Notes: a model not told the origin generated them from the sequence alone. A stretch of DNA of 64,000 nucleotides from Flagellimonas zhangzhouensis (GCF_900102925.1 NZ_FNKI01000001.1:930001-994000), one strand, 5' to 3'. Positions 17,005 through 26,703 are shown, counted from the stretch's first letter. A program made the numbers and translations.

Positions 17005-19267
17005 ATCGTAAGGTTTTAATGGTCAAAATGGCATCATTGAGTACAAATGGCATGGGAATACTGTTTTGTGGTCGTTCAGGAACGCTAAAATCTTTGTGGG
17101 TCAATAAATCATTGGAAGCTTCATACAAGGTTAGTTCCAAAACCGAATCTTTGGGGAAGGTCAATGCCAATTCCGTAAAATCGTTGTTGGTAATGTAATG
17201 GGTGATGAGTTTGCTTCTTCGATTTTCCAAAAAGTAGGAGGACAACTCAATTTGGTTCACCTTGGCGGCTTGTATGGGGATAGGATTGGTGAAAACTTCC
17301 AATCGATTCACTTTTCTTTTTGGGGTAATGCAAATTTCAATCATTCGGTTTTGCCCAATAATGGTATCCAAAGTTTTATCGATATAAGGTGTAGGAATAT
17401 CCTTTTTTGGAGCATCTGAGATATAGCTTAAGTTGGTCCTGTACTTGCTCGAAATGGTCTCGCCATCAGGTTTTCTTTTGTTTTCACCCAAAAACTGTCC
17501 GTTCCAGCCAATCAATACTTGGTCGTAGGTAGCCCATACCGATGTATCCTTATCTTCATCATACACATAAATTAGGCTGCTGGGTTTTGGACGCTTGTCA
17601 TTAAAATTGGATTGGATATGGCTTGCGATACCAAATCCGAAAAACAATAAAATAAACAGGTAGGACAGTCGTCCTTTGCTTTTGAGTTGACCAAAAAACG
17701 GAAGTACCAAAAAGAATAGTAAAGTGGTTAAAACCGTAGCAGCTACCATCATTTTTAATCCCAACCCAACTGGGAACATTTTAATGAAAGGGGAAAATAT
17801 GAGAACCGCTGGGAGGGCAAAAAACAGCAATAAAAACGGATTTGGCTTTTCTTGATAGATAACCACCAAAAATGCGGCGAGAACCCCAAATACTGGAACA
17901 ATAAAAAAGCTTGCTCCTTTTAAATACTGGGCAACCAATCCACAAATGATCAACCAAAGGAGCATTGGAGCGACCAATATGTTCGGCGTGCTTGTTTTTC
18001 GAAATTTATTGTAGGTGTAAAAACATACTGCTAGAGAAAATAACACATAAACTGCAATATATAAATGGCCATTGTAGGTGAATCCGTGAAGCATGTCTTT
18101 AAAACCAGGATACCACCACGTAATTATGGTCCAACAAAAATAGCCTACAACTCCGTTGATTACTAAAGTAATCAGCATGGGGATGAATCCTTTAAAAATG
18201 TCTGGTAGGTTGAGAACTTGTTTTTTAAAGCCAACAACCAATAATAGGATAAAGGCAATCACTGCAAATCCGAACATTGGCCAAATCCATTCAAAAGGGT
18301 AGGAGACCATTCGGTACACAGGCAAGTTATAATAGACTTCGTCGTTCAAACTTTTGAGGTTGTTCAGGTCGGCTTCACTAAAATAGGTGAGCAAGGGCAT
18401 TAGGTAACTACCTTGATGTGCCAAAGTGTTTCTATCCAACCGTTCGTAAGTGTCCAAAGCGGTGTGGTAATCAAAATGATCATCGATAAAGGCAAAATTG
18501 AATCCTTCAATATCACCATCTTCCCGAAAAACCGTTAGATCGGTATCGTTGGGCAACATTTTATAAATGCTATAGGCCAAGGAGTTTGCTACGGGATATT
18601 TTGGGTTAGCTTCTTTAAAGGTTTTGATAAGGTTGCCATTGCCTCTATTGGTTTCAACCAGCATATAACTTGGACCCCCACTTCCTCGTGCTTCAAAATT
18701 TAGGGCGAGTCCCACTTCTTTGGCCCAAGGGTGTTTTTTTACAAACAAGTCTGCACCATTAAGTCCGAGTTCCTCTGCATCGGTAATTAGGATGATGATA
18801 TCGTTTTTAGGATTGGGATTTTCTTCCAAAAAAGCTCTGATTCCCTCCAAAACCGTAGCCACGCCACTGCCTGCATCGCTGGCCCCGTAGGATGAATGAG
18901 GTCCACTATCGTAATGTGACATGAGTAAAAGAGCCTTGCCATTACCAGTACCGTCAATTCGAGCCAAAATGTTAGAGGCTTTACTCAAATTACCCCAATC
19001 TCCTGCAGTGTATCCCTCTTGAATTGAAGTCTCCAATCCCATTTTATTGAGCTCAGAAACAATATAACTTTTCACCTTTTCGTGAGCTGGAAAACCTATT
19101 GCATGTGGCTCAAGTGAGATATTTTTTACATGGACCAAAGCCCTGTCCGTAGAGAAAGAATTCAAATTTAGGTCTTCATCTGGTTGGTAGGAGGGCATCA
19201 ACGATTTAAAACTCCAATAAACCGCAAAAAGTAGGAGAATAAGGGCGAGGGAACGTGAAAATTTCAT
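16997..19267 (-). CDS. Membrane-bound M28-family metallopeptidase
   Basis: 756 residues. N-terminal anchor (LALILLLFAVYW), then an M28 catalytic domain with zinc-ligand motifs in order: LLMSHYDSG (His), GASDAGSG (bridging Asp), TDAEELG (Glu pair), NFEARGSGG, and DDHFDYHTALDT (final His). The C-terminal half has about eight membrane helices and a lumenal or periplasmic beta domain, like the eukaryotic ERMP1/Fxna architecture seen in many Bacteroidota. It is probably an aminopeptidase facing the periplasm. It is followed by the coupled SDR gene. Confidence 0.9.
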   Translation of the reverse strand: MKFSRSLALILLLFAVYWSFKSLMPSYQPDEDLNLNSFSTDRALVHVKNISLEPHAIGFPAHEKVKSYIVSELNKMGLETSIQEGYTAGDWGNLSKASNILARIDGTGNGKALLLMSHYDSGPHSSYGASDAGSGVATVLEGIRAFLEENPNPKNDIIILITDAEELGLNGADLFVKKHPWAKEVGLALNFEARGSGGPSYMLVETNRGNGNLIKTFKEANPKYPVANSLAYSIYKMLPNDTDLTVFREDGDIEGFNFAFIDDHFDYHTALDTYERLDRNTLAHQGSYLMPLLTYFSEADLNNLKSLNDEVYYNLPVYRMVSYPFEWIWPMFGFAVIAFILLLVVGFKKQVLNLPDIFKGFIPMLITLVINGVVGYFCWTIITWWYPGFKDMLHGFTYNGHLYIAVYVLFSLAVCFYTYNKFRKTSTPNILVAPMLLWLIICGLVAQYLKGASFFIVPVFGVLAAFLVVIYQEKPNPFLLLFFALPAVLIFSPFIKMFPVGLGLKMMVAATVLTTLLFFLVLPFFGQLKSKGRLSYLFILLFFGFGIASHIQSNFNDKRPKPSSLIYVYDEDKDTSVWATYDQVLIGWNGQFLGENKRKPDGETISSKYRTNLSYISDAPKKDIPTPYIDKTLDTIIGQNRMIEICITPKRKVNRLEVFTNPIPIQAAKVNQIELSSYFLENRRSKLITHYITNNDFTELALTFPKDSVLELTLYEASNDLLTHKDFSVPERPQNSIPMPFVLNDAILTIKTLRFE

Positions 19268-19389
19268 GGTATGGTTTAGTTGTATTTTAAATGTATGAAA
19301 TTATGAAAGGTTCTCATATTTTAATACCTAAAATTAGGATATTCGCTAAAATAGACTATATTTATTATTCAACTTTAAATCCTAACCCT

Positions 19390-19860
19390 ATGGCAATCAA
19401 AAGTTTTCAAGGCGTACGTTCCAAAGAAGAGTCCAAGAAAAAATACAACGCACCAATTTTGGTAGAGGACTACATGACCAAAAATTTGATTACTTTTTCT
19501 CCAGACCAGTCCATTTTGGAAGTTATGGAGACTTTTGCCAAACATCATATTTCTGGGGGGCCAGTGATGGATGGGAACGGTTTTTTGGTAGGCATCATTT
19601 CCGAGGCGGATTGTATGAAGCAAATATCCGAGAGCCGCTATTTTAACCAACCTATTCTGGATAAAAGCGTGGAGCGTTTTATGACCAAGAACGTGGAGAC
19701 TATTCCGCATGACATGTCCATTTTTGATGCGGCTGGGGTATTCGACCGTCATAACCGTAGAAGGCTGCCCGTGATGAAAAACGATATTTTGGTAGGGCAA
19801 ATCAGTCGAAAAGATATTGTGATTGCTGCGCTAAAATTAACTTCGCATAGCTGGAAGTAA
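19390..19860 (+). CDS. CBS-domain pair protein
   Basis: 156 residues from the ATG at 19390 (MAIKSFQGVRSKEESKKKY); the frame is open upstream to 19291, but that part reads like non-coding AT-rich DNA. Two CBS domains occupy approx. 25-80 and 92-150, each with the usual signature (VEDYMTKNLITFSPDQSILEVMETF; RFMTKNVETIPHDMSIFDAAGVF and RRRLPVM). Stand-alone CBS pairs bind adenine nucleotides and regulate partners that are not evident here. It converges with the zinc-ribbon gene (1-bp gap). Confidence 0.88.
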   Translation: MAIKSFQGVRSKEESKKKYNAPILVEDYMTKNLITFSPDQSILEVMETFAKHHISGGPVMDGNGFLVGIISEADCMKQISESRYFNQPILDKSVERFMTKNVETIPHDMSIFDAAGVFDRHNRRRLPVMKNDILVGQISRKDIVIAALKLTSHSWK

Positions 19861-19861
19861 T

Positions 19862-20215
19862 TTATTCCCTTTTTACAATCATATAATAATCATTGTCGAG
19901 GGGCAAATAGCCCAAGTCGTACACAAAATAGTAGGTGCTGCCTTTTTTGGTGGTGTACAGGTTGGTAAAGTATTCAAAATCGAAGCCTTTATCCATCAAC
20001 CGCATTTTGGTGGTCTTGGTTTTACCATCGCGTAGCGTATAACTATCTAGAATCCTATAATTTTTTCGGAGTTTGTTATTGATGTTCCGCATGAGGTTTT
20101 TTCCATCGCGGTTCAATCGGTTGTTGTAGGCATTTCGGCAGTGGTCGGAACAGTATTTTTGGTCAATACGGCCTATGAGTTTGTCACCGCATTCCAAACA
20201 GGTTCTATCGGACAT
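19862..20215 (-). CDS. Small zinc-ribbon protein
   Basis: 117 residues. The N-terminus carries a four-ligand motif CLECG...YCSDHCRNAYNNR, typical of small treble-clef zinc ribbons (DUF2116-like), followed by a basic helix (RNINNKLRKNYRIL) and a beta-rich tail (YFVYDLGYLPLDNDYYMIV). A nucleic-acid or protein-binding role is plausible, not shown. It is the last gene of a leftward unit, 9 bp after the pentapeptide-repeat gene. Confidence 0.8.
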   Translation of the reverse strand: MSDRTCLECGDKLIGRIDQKYCSDHCRNAYNNRLNRDGKNLMRNINNKLRKNYRILDSYTLRDGKTKTTKMRLMDKGFDFEYFTNLYTTKKGSTYYFVYDLGYLPLDNDYYMIVKRE

Positions 20216-20224
20216 AGCATAAGA

Positions 20225-20797
20225 TTAGGTGACTACAATATCATACTTTTTTAATAAACCGATCAATCCCTCTTTGTTGAATTTGGCCTTTTTAATTTTA
20301 TTTTGGGTTGGATCAATGTTGAAATTAAAGGCAGTAGTAAAGTCAGCTTGCTCCAGATTGCTGTTTGAAAATATGGCACCTTCAAAATCACAGTTGGAAA
20401 AGTTGGCTTTGGACAATTGGGCCTCAGAAAAGTCAACTTGATGCAATTTGGAATCCAAAAATGTGGTTTTTGGAATGTCCATGTTGTAAAAGGAGGCAAG
20501 TGATAGGTTGCAATCCTGAAAATTGAAGGTTAACAAAATGGGATTGCACGAATCAAATTGTAATCCTACCATTTTGCAACCTATAAAAGTTACCTCATTA
20601 AAAATGGTGTGCGAAATGTTCGTATTCGTGAAATCACACCCTTCAAAGGTGCATTCCACGAAGTTTTGGTTGTCCAAAAACCCCTCGGTGAACAGGCAGT
20701 CCACAAAACGGCAATTCTCGTAATCACCTTTAGGCAATTTGTTTTGCGAATAATCCTGTTTTGTGAACTCCTGATCTAACCAAAAGGGTTTTTCCAT
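20225..20797 (-). CDS. Pentapeptide-repeat protein
   Basis: 190 residues. The A/C-x-F/L-x-x periodicity is clear throughout: NCRFVDCLFTEG, ECTFEGCDFTNTNIS, KANFSNCDFEGAIFSNSNL. Such proteins fold into a right-handed quadrilateral beta helix; one subgroup (Qnr/MfpA) mimics DNA and protects gyrase, but there is nothing specific here to assign that role. The start codon overlaps the stop of the preceding BNR-repeat gene by one base (TAATG), indicating translational coupling. Confidence 0.85.
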   Translation of the reverse strand: MEKPFWLDQEFTKQDYSQNKLPKGDYENCRFVDCLFTEGFLDNQNFVECTFEGCDFTNTNISHTIFNEVTFIGCKMVGLQFDSCNPILLTFNFQDCNLSLASFYNMDIPKTTFLDSKLHQVDFSEAQLSKANFSNCDFEGAIFSNSNLEQADFTTAFNFNIDPTQNKIKKAKFNKEGLIGLLKKYDIVVT

Positions 20798-23700
20798 TAT
20801 TTGCCAGTCATTATTATAGCAGGAATATCCAATGCTTTGAACATATCGTTGTACGTCTTCATCTCACCGTCTATAATGGCGGTTTTTTCATCTGCATAGG
20901 TTTTCCATTCAGCCATCAAGTCCTTATAAAGTTCTTTGGCACCTCCCGTTACTTTGGGTTCCTCCACATCGATAAAACCTTTAAGGTTCATAAAATCTGC
21001 ATTCAGTTTACTGCTGAAGTTCACCACATCTTGGAAGGTTTTCTGTTTGGGTTGAATCAGATTTTCTTCCCAAGTGGAGATGCGTTCCAATAGTTTATCC
21101 CCATTTTCCAAAAGGTCTTTTGCATCATCATTATCCTTCAACAATTCCTTGTATTTCTCCAGCTGACTTTTGGCTGTGCGCATTTGGTTGACTGCCTCGT
21201 GCATGTTCACCAAGGTTTCATCAATTTTGGTTAAATAGGATTGTTGCTCGGCATAATCAGCAGGTGTTCCTTCAATCAATGGGTCGGCCAAAACAACTGC
21301 TTTGGTCTCAACCATTTCTTCCCCAAGAGTAAGGCGAAGGGTATACGTTCCTGGTGCTACTCGCGAACCGCTGTATCCATCCATGGCAAAAACGCCATCA
21401 ATAGCAGGAGGAGACTCACGGTAAAAATCCCAAGTGAATCGATTGTAGCCTTTTAAGGCTGGTAAAACTTGTGGTTTTGAAGGACCACCAGGCCAGCTTT
21501 TAAAACCTTTTGGAGGTTGATTGGAATAGCTTCTGATCACTTTTCCACCAGATAACACTTCCAATTTAAGTTCAGTGGAATCCAATTTCTGAGGCAAATA
21601 ATAATCGAAAGTTACCCCTGATTTTGGATTTTGCCCTACGCCTGGCACATAATTGTCTGAGCTTTCATTATAAATGCGATAAGTATTTTTTGGCGTCACA
21701 ATGCTCAATTTTGATGCAAGGGACAAACTGCTTTGAATCGCTCCTAAATCATCCAAAATCCAAAAAGCACGTCCAGCGGTGGCAGCTACCAAATCATTAT
21801 CATGAATATACAAATCGTTTATGGGAACCACGGGCAAGTTCAATTGAAGCGGTTGCCAATGCTGACCATCATCCAAGGAAACAAACAATCCTGTTTCAGT
21901 ACCAGCATACAATAATCCCTTTTGTTTTTTATCCTCGCGTACCACACGGGCAAAGTTGTGCTCGCCGTCAATTCCATTGGAGATTTGAGTCCAAGTTTGA
22001 CCGTAATCGGTGGTTTTGAAGATATAAGTGTCCAAATCCATGAACTTATAGCGCATTAAAGTAATATAAGCCGTTGCGGCATCATGTGGTGAAACTTCAA
22101 TGCTGTTGATGATACCTTCTTTAATGTTTGGAGGGGTGATATTGTCCCATGACTCTCCACCATTTTTGGTAATGTGAACCAAACCATCATCTGAGCCAGC
22201 ATAGAGCACGCCCTCTTCATGCGGTGATTCCACCAAATACATAATGGTGTTGTAGTTTTCACCTCCTGCAGCTTCGTTGGTATAAGGACCACTTCCAGGA
22301 CCTTGTTTTTCAATTTCGTTACGTGTTAAATCTGGACTTACCACATCCCAAGTGTAGCCGCCATCTTTAGTTCTGAATACTACATTCCCTGCATGGTAAA
22401 TGGTGTTTCTATCGTGTGGCGAACTAATGATAGGTGCATTCCAGTTATATCTGAATTTGAAATCTTTCGGGATGTTACCCAAGCCCAATTCGGGATACTC
22501 TTGAATAGGCTTAGCCGTATGTGATGCTTTTATCCATTTTTCAATGATTCCTTGGTAGCATCCTCCGTAAACAAACTCTGGATTGTCTGGGTCAAAGGCT
22601 AAATAAGCACTTTCGCAGCCTGAAACAGGATGCCAATCTTTCCAATCAATGCCATTATCACGGGTACGACTAGCAATGGAAACAGAAGTGTTATCCTGCT
22701 GCCCGCCATACACATTATAAGGTACCAAATTGTCTGTAATTACACGATAAAATTGTGCTGTTGGTTGATATTGTTGTGAACTCCAGCTCTTACCTCCGTT
22801 GTTGGACACGTTGGCTCCACCATCGTTGGAGTTGATCATTACCTGATTGTTTTCTGGATGGATCCAAAGGTCATGGTTGTCGCCGTGCGGAACTGGGATA
22901 GGAGTGAAGGTTTTTCCACCATCAATGGATTTGGTTACGGGCGCATTGAGTACATAAACGATGTTTTCATCTTGCGTATCGGCAAAAATCTCCATATAGT
23001 ACCAAGAACGAGCAATGTTGATTCGGTTTTTGTTGGTTTGACTCCAAGTCTTCCCTGCATCCATACTTTTGTACACACCGCCTTGTTCGCCTTCAGCTTC
23101 AATTACGGCATAAACCACATCGGAATTTGCCCTTGAAACAGATATACCTGATTTTCCAAATTCTTGAGGCAGTCCTTTTTCTATTTTATCCCAAGTGGTT
23201 CCACCATCGGTAGACTTGTAAAATCCTGATGAAGCACCTCCCGAAGTGATGGTCCAAGGTTTTCTTTCGTGTTGCCACATAGCAGCATACAAAATCAATG
23301 GGTTGTTCATGTCCATGCTCAAGGATACGGCTCCAGTAATATCATTTACATAAAGCACTTTTTCCCAAGTTTCTCCTCCATTTGTGGAGCGGTAAACCCC
23401 TCGGTCTTCAGAAGGGCCATATTGGGCACCTTGTGCCGCAACAAAAATGATATCGGGATTGGTTGGATGGATAATAACATCACCGATATGGCGTGTATGA
23501 TCCAAACCAATGTGTTGCCATGTTTTTCCTGCGTCTGTTGATTTGTATACACCATCTCCCATTGAGGTCATTACCCCACGGGCGGCATGCTCACCCATTC
23601 CAGCAATTACCAAATTGGGATTGCTTTCGGAAACGGCAATATCACCTACGGTTCCTGTTTTCAGGAAACCGTCAGAAACATTTTTCCAGGTAACGCCATC

Positions 23701-23946
23701 ATCGGTGGTTTTCCAAATTCCACCTCCAGTGTTACCCATGTAATAGGTATGTGGTTGGCCCACAACTCCAGATGAGGTAACACTTCGACCACCACGAAAA
23801 GGGCCAATATTACGCCATTTTAACCCTGGAAAAAGGGAGTCGTTTACAATAATGGAGGGTTCGTCTGATTTTTTGTTTCTGCGCTGCGCTTCCCCAGTGA
23901 AGGGTTGAAGTAAAAACAGCGCCAGAAGGAGTTGAAATAGTTTCAT
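20797..23946 (-). CDS. Exported BNR/VPS10-like repeat protein
   Basis: 1049 residues. Signal peptide (ending GEAQ), then repeated beta-propeller units with Asp-box signatures such as STDGGTTWDKI, SMDAGKTWSQ, TKDGGYTWDVV and TTDYGQTWTQI over the first ~750 residues. A beta-sandwich region and a long coiled-coil-forming segment (approx. 930-1030) end the protein. It matches the large Bacteroidota group annotated as glycosyl hydrolase or sortilin/VPS10-like; true glycosidase activity is unproven. It is the first gene of a three-gene leftward unit with the pentapeptide and zinc-ribbon genes. Confidence 0.88.
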   Translation of the reverse strand: MKLFQLLLALFLLQPFTGEAQRRNKKSDEPSIIVNDSLFPGLKWRNIGPFRGGRSVTSSGVVGQPHTYYMGNTGGGIWKTTDDGVTWKNVSDGFLKTGTVGDIAVSESNPNLVIAGMGEHAARGVMTSMGDGVYKSTDAGKTWQHIGLDHTRHIGDVIIHPTNPDIIFVAAQGAQYGPSEDRGVYRSTNGGETWEKVLYVNDITGAVSLSMDMNNPLILYAAMWQHERKPWTITSGGASSGFYKSTDGGTTWDKIEKGLPQEFGKSGISVSRANSDVVYAVIEAEGEQGGVYKSMDAGKTWSQTNKNRINIARSWYYMEIFADTQDENIVYVLNAPVTKSIDGGKTFTPIPVPHGDNHDLWIHPENNQVMINSNDGGANVSNNGGKSWSSQQYQPTAQFYRVITDNLVPYNVYGGQQDNTSVSIASRTRDNGIDWKDWHPVSGCESAYLAFDPDNPEFVYGGCYQGIIEKWIKASHTAKPIQEYPELGLGNIPKDFKFRYNWNAPIISSPHDRNTIYHAGNVVFRTKDGGYTWDVVSPDLTRNEIEKQGPGSGPYTNEAAGGENYNTIMYLVESPHEEGVLYAGSDDGLVHITKNGGESWDNITPPNIKEGIINSIEVSPHDAATAYITLMRYKFMDLDTYIFKTTDYGQTWTQISNGIDGEHNFARVVREDKKQKGLLYAGTETGLFVSLDDGQHWQPLQLNLPVVPINDLYIHDNDLVAATAGRAFWILDDLGAIQSSLSLASKLSIVTPKNTYRIYNESSDNYVPGVGQNPKSGVTFDYYLPQKLDSTELKLEVLSGGKVIRSYSNQPPKGFKSWPGGPSKPQVLPALKGYNRFTWDFYRESPPAIDGVFAMDGYSGSRVAPGTYTLRLTLGEEMVETKAVVLADPLIEGTPADYAEQQSYLTKIDETLVNMHEAVNQMRTAKSQLEKYKELLKDNDDAKDLLENGDKLLERISTWEENLIQPKQKTFQDVVNFSSKLNADFMNLKGFIDVEEPKVTGGAKELYKDLMAEWKTYADEKTAIIDGEMKTYNDMFKALDIPAIIMTGK

Positions 23947-24028
23947 TTTGGTTGAGTTGAATTAGCTTACGGAAATATACAAAACCACCACCACATTGTT
24001 AATAAAAAGATAAATAATGATTTATAAC

Positions 24029-24076
24029 GGAACATTCGTTCCAAATTAAATAGATTTGTTCTGGAACAATCGTTCT
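24029..24076 (+). promoter_or_regulatory. Paired TetR-type operators around a promoter
   Basis: Two similar 14-bp inverted repeats: GGAACATTCGTTCC at 24029-24042 and GGAACAATCGTTCT at 24063-24076, with starts 34 bp apart. A TAnnTTTG-type -7 box (TAGATTTG, 24051-24058) lies between them, so one site fills the -33/-7 spacer and the other covers the expected transcription start. That arrangement suits repression by the TetR-family protein encoded downstream of the SDR gene. Confidence 0.72.
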
Positions 24077-24103
24077 AATATTAATCTAACAATCAAAATC
24101 ATC

Positions 24104-24853
24104 ATGAACAAATTAGAAGGAAAAGTCGCCATAGTTACGGGCGCAACAAGTGGAATGGGTTTGGAAACAGCCAAAAAGTATCTTCAAGAAGGAGCAAAGG
24201 TGGTTCTTACGGGTAGAAACCAAGAAAAATTGGATGCTCTGAAAGGTGAATTGCAAGGTGATTATCTCTTGGTAAAGGCTGAAGCCTCCAGCTCAAAAGA
24301 TAGCGCAGCTTTGATTTCCAAAACTGTAGAGGCTTTTGGACAAATCGATATTATTTTCTTGAATGCAGGAATTCTACGTTTGGAACCCATTGAAGCGCTT
24401 ACTGAAACCATTTTTGACGAAGTGTACGATGTGAATGTAAAAGGACCTTTGTTTACCGTTAAGGAAGCTTATAATTTTTTGAATGAAGGTGCCAGTATTA
24501 TTTTCAATACCTCTGTTGTAAATGTAAAAGGTTTTCCAGGGTTGGCTGCCTATGCATCTAGCAAAGCGGCCTTACGATCATTGGTTCGTACGTTGGCCAC
24601 AGAATTCGGACCAAAAGGGATTAGAGTGAATGCTATAGCACCAGGGCCAATTGATACTCCTATTTATGATAAGCACAATATGCCAAAGGAGTCTTTTGAT
24701 GAAATGGCTGAATCTTTCCCTTCCATGGTTTCATTAGGAAGGTATGGTAACTCAGGTGAGATAGCCTCAACAGCATTGTTCTTGGCATCTTCCGATAGCA
24801 GTTTTATTACAGGAGCAGAGATCCCAGTTGATGGAGGTTTGGCTCAAGTGTAA
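24104..24853 (+). CDS. SDR-family oxidoreductase
   Basis: 249 residues from the ATG at 24104. Classical SDR motifs: TGATSGMG (cofactor), NAG at LNAGILR, the catalytic Ser in NTSVVNVKGFPG, YASSK (Tyr/Lys) and an ending ITGAEIPVDGGLAQV. It probably reduces or oxidises a small carbonyl or alcohol with NAD(P)H; the substrate is unknown. It lies under two operator-like palindromes and is followed by a TetR-family gene, so expression probably responds to a compound sensed by that repressor. Confidence 0.92.
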   Translation: MNKLEGKVAIVTGATSGMGLETAKKYLQEGAKVVLTGRNQEKLDALKGELQGDYLLVKAEASSSKDSAALISKTVEAFGQIDIIFLNAGILRLEPIEALTETIFDEVYDVNVKGPLFTVKEAYNFLNEGASIIFNTSVVNVKGFPGLAAYASSKAALRSLVRTLATEFGPKGIRVNAIAPGPIDTPIYDKHNMPKESFDEMAESFPSMVSLGRYGNSGEIASTALFLASSDSSFITGAEIPVDGGLAQV

Positions 24854-24871
24854 ATTTTTTTGGATAAATTT

Positions 24872-24885
24872 GGAACAATTATTCC
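24872..24885 (+). promoter_or_regulatory. Third TetR-type operator, upstream of the regulator gene
   Basis: GGAACAATTATTCC at 24872-24885, within the longer palindrome TTTGGAA...TTCCAAA, ends 6 bp before the regulator's ATG at 24892. It matches the two sites in front of the SDR gene in both half-sites, pointing to autoregulation. Confidence 0.65.
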
Positions 24886-24891
24886 AAATGA

Positions 24892-25473
24892 ATGCCTAGA
24901 ACAAAGCAATTTAATGAAGAGGAAATATTGAAAAAGGCTATGGAACTCTTTTGGGAAAGAGGGTTCCATGCCACTTCAATTCAGAATTTGGTGACCTGTT
25001 TGGGCATAAATAGGGCCAGTTTGTACGACACTTTTGGTGGCAAGGAAGAATTGTTCAACAAAGTTTTTGAACATTATCGCAAACAAAGCAGTGAAGAGGT
25101 TCGCGCCACTTTTGAAAATGAGAACTCTGTGAAAGCTGGTTTTTGTAGGCTATTTGAAAATGCGATTGAAAAAGCACAGTTGGACCAGGCTCAAAAGGGA
25201 TGCTTTGTTGTTAACACCACTACAGAGCTTATTCCAGGGGATGAAGCAATTCACAACGCCTTGCGAAAGAACAAGGAAAATGCTGAAAACCTTTTTATTG
25301 AGCAGATTAAAAAAGGAATTGAATCAGGTGAAATAGATGCATCCAAAGATGCAGACAGTATTGGCACTATGCTTTTTGCCCTATTCAGTGGTCTGCAAGT
25401 AATGGCCAAGGTTGATTCTGATCCAATCAAGCTTCGGAAACTCGTAAAATCTGGTTTATCAGTTTTGGGCTAA
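24892..25473 (+). CDS. TetR/AcrR-family repressor
   Basis: 193 residues. The N-terminal helix-turn-helix is typical (EEILKKAMELFWERGFHATSIQNL, GINRASLYDTFGGKEELF), followed by an all-helical ligand domain with the AefR/YxaF-like C-terminal region GCFVVNTTTEL. It lies 38 bp after the SDR gene, and three palindromes with matching half-sites flank the pair, so it probably represses both genes until an unknown ligand binds. It converges with the DUF6265 gene with a 6-bp gap. Confidence 0.92.
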   Translation: MPRTKQFNEEEILKKAMELFWERGFHATSIQNLVTCLGINRASLYDTFGGKEELFNKVFEHYRKQSSEEVRATFENENSVKAGFCRLFENAIEKAQLDQAQKGCFVVNTTTELIPGDEAIHNALRKNKENAENLFIEQIKKGIESGEIDASKDADSIGTMLFALFSGLQVMAKVDSDPIKLRKLVKSGLSVLG

Positions 25474-25479
25474 ACTTGC

Positions 25480-25968
25480 TTAAACACGTTTGTATAAAAA
25501 CAGGACTTCCTCCGTACTTCCTTCAGATTCAATTAATACCCATACATTAATTTGATTTTCATTGATTTTTTCCATCGTCAATCCATCAAAATAGACCTTG
25601 TTGGGCTCAATTTTAACCAACTTGAAGTCGATGGTCTGATTTTTTTCTTCCCAGCCCCTCATGTTGCCATCAAAATGTTTGAGTTGCAGAATAATGGTTT
25701 CATCCACTTGTTGAATATGCCCTGATTCGTAGAAAGAAACTTTGCCATCGTTCACCAATCGAAACACGAACATCATGGAATTGCCCAAGGGCGGTGACCA
25801 AATTTCTTCGGCAATACCACCAAATGCTTCTCCCTTCCAATGGCCTTCGATCCAAGCAACTTGGTCCAGATTTGCCTTAGGAGAAGTCTCGCCTTCAGGC
25901 AGTGAAAGAGTTTGTTGTGCCGAAACAATGCCTACACAAAGCAGCATTAAACATGTAATGGTTTTCAT
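25480..25968 (-). CDS. Exported DUF6265-family protein
   Basis: 162 residues with a signal peptide (CLMLLCVGIVSAQ). The motif sequence VAWIEGHWKGEAFGGIAEEIWSPPLGNSMM and VSFYESGHI is characteristic of DUF6265, a lipocalin-like beta-barrel family of unknown function. The length is normal. It lies 33 bp downstream of the SIMPL-domain gene on the same strand and may be co-transcribed. Confidence 0.82.
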   Translation of the reverse strand: MKTITCLMLLCVGIVSAQQTLSLPEGETSPKANLDQVAWIEGHWKGEAFGGIAEEIWSPPLGNSMMFVFRLVNDGKVSFYESGHIQQVDETIILQLKHFDGNMRGWEEKNQTIDFKLVKIEPNKVYFDGLTMEKINENQINVWVLIESEGSTEEVLFLYKRV

Positions 25969-26001
25969 AATGGGTGTTTTTTGATTGATGAGGTAATTTA
26001 C

Positions 26002-26703
26002 TTAATTAGTTAAAGCAAACTTGATGTTGACCGAAGTTTCCACCTTTATTTTCTCAAAATCAATATCCAATGGCGCTGCTTGATTCATGTTAGCTGAAAC
26101 TGCTTTCATTTCCATCATGGGTGCTGCATTGTATCTAGGGTAATAGGGTTGGGAGTTGTCCACAATATGAATAGCCATTCCCACTTTTTGTCCCAAGGGT
26201 TGGGTCAAAGCAACCGCTTTTTGTTTGGCTTTTTGAACGGCTTTTGTTTTGAGTTCTAATTCCAGTTCCTCCATTTTGGAGTATTCTACCTTTTCAATCG
26301 AAGTGTTAGCAATATCCAAATTCTCCAAAGCGACCATAACATCGCCCAATTCCTTGCCAGAATAGACCAATAGGGAATATTGCTTGCTTTTGAGTACTTC
26401 TTGCTGACGCAGAAAGTATTTTTTAAAGTTGCTGCCCATATCCTTGATCACCAATTGCTTTTCTAAATCAATGCCCAAGGCTTTGAACCGTGCGGCCATT
26501 TTGTTTTCCTGCTCTTCCACCGAAACTTTTCCTTTGGTGTCTTTTTCCTGAATAATAATGCTCAAATAGATTTTATCAGGAGTAACCAAAGTGTCCACTT
26601 GGGCCGTAGTTTCCAAATAAGGGGTGTCTAAAAAATTCTTGGTTTGGGCAAAAATTGCCGTTGTGAACAAGGCTGTAGCTATAAATAGAATTGTTTTTTT
26701 CAT
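26002..26703 (-). CDS. Exported SIMPL-domain (DUF541) protein
   Basis: 233 residues. Signal peptide (ending AIFAQ), then the SIMPL pattern: TAQVDTLVTPDKIYLSIIIQEKD near the mature N-terminus, a helical middle (LELELKTKAVQKAKQKAVAL) and the final strand VSTSVNIKFAL-type region. The family (E. coli YggE, BP26) forms oligomeric periplasmic rings linked to oxidative stress; the direct activity is unclear. The next gene on the strand is a DUF6265 protein. Confidence 0.86.
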   Translation of the reverse strand: MKKTILFIATALFTTAIFAQTKNFLDTPYLETTAQVDTLVTPDKIYLSIIIQEKDTKGKVSVEEQENKMAARFKALGIDLEKQLVIKDMGSNFKKYFLRQQEVLKSKQYSLLVYSGKELGDVMVALENLDIANTSIEKVEYSKMEELELELKTKAVQKAKQKAVALTQPLGQKVGMAIHIVDNSQPYYPRYNAAPMMEMKAVSANMNQAAPLDIDFEKIKVETSVNIKFALTN

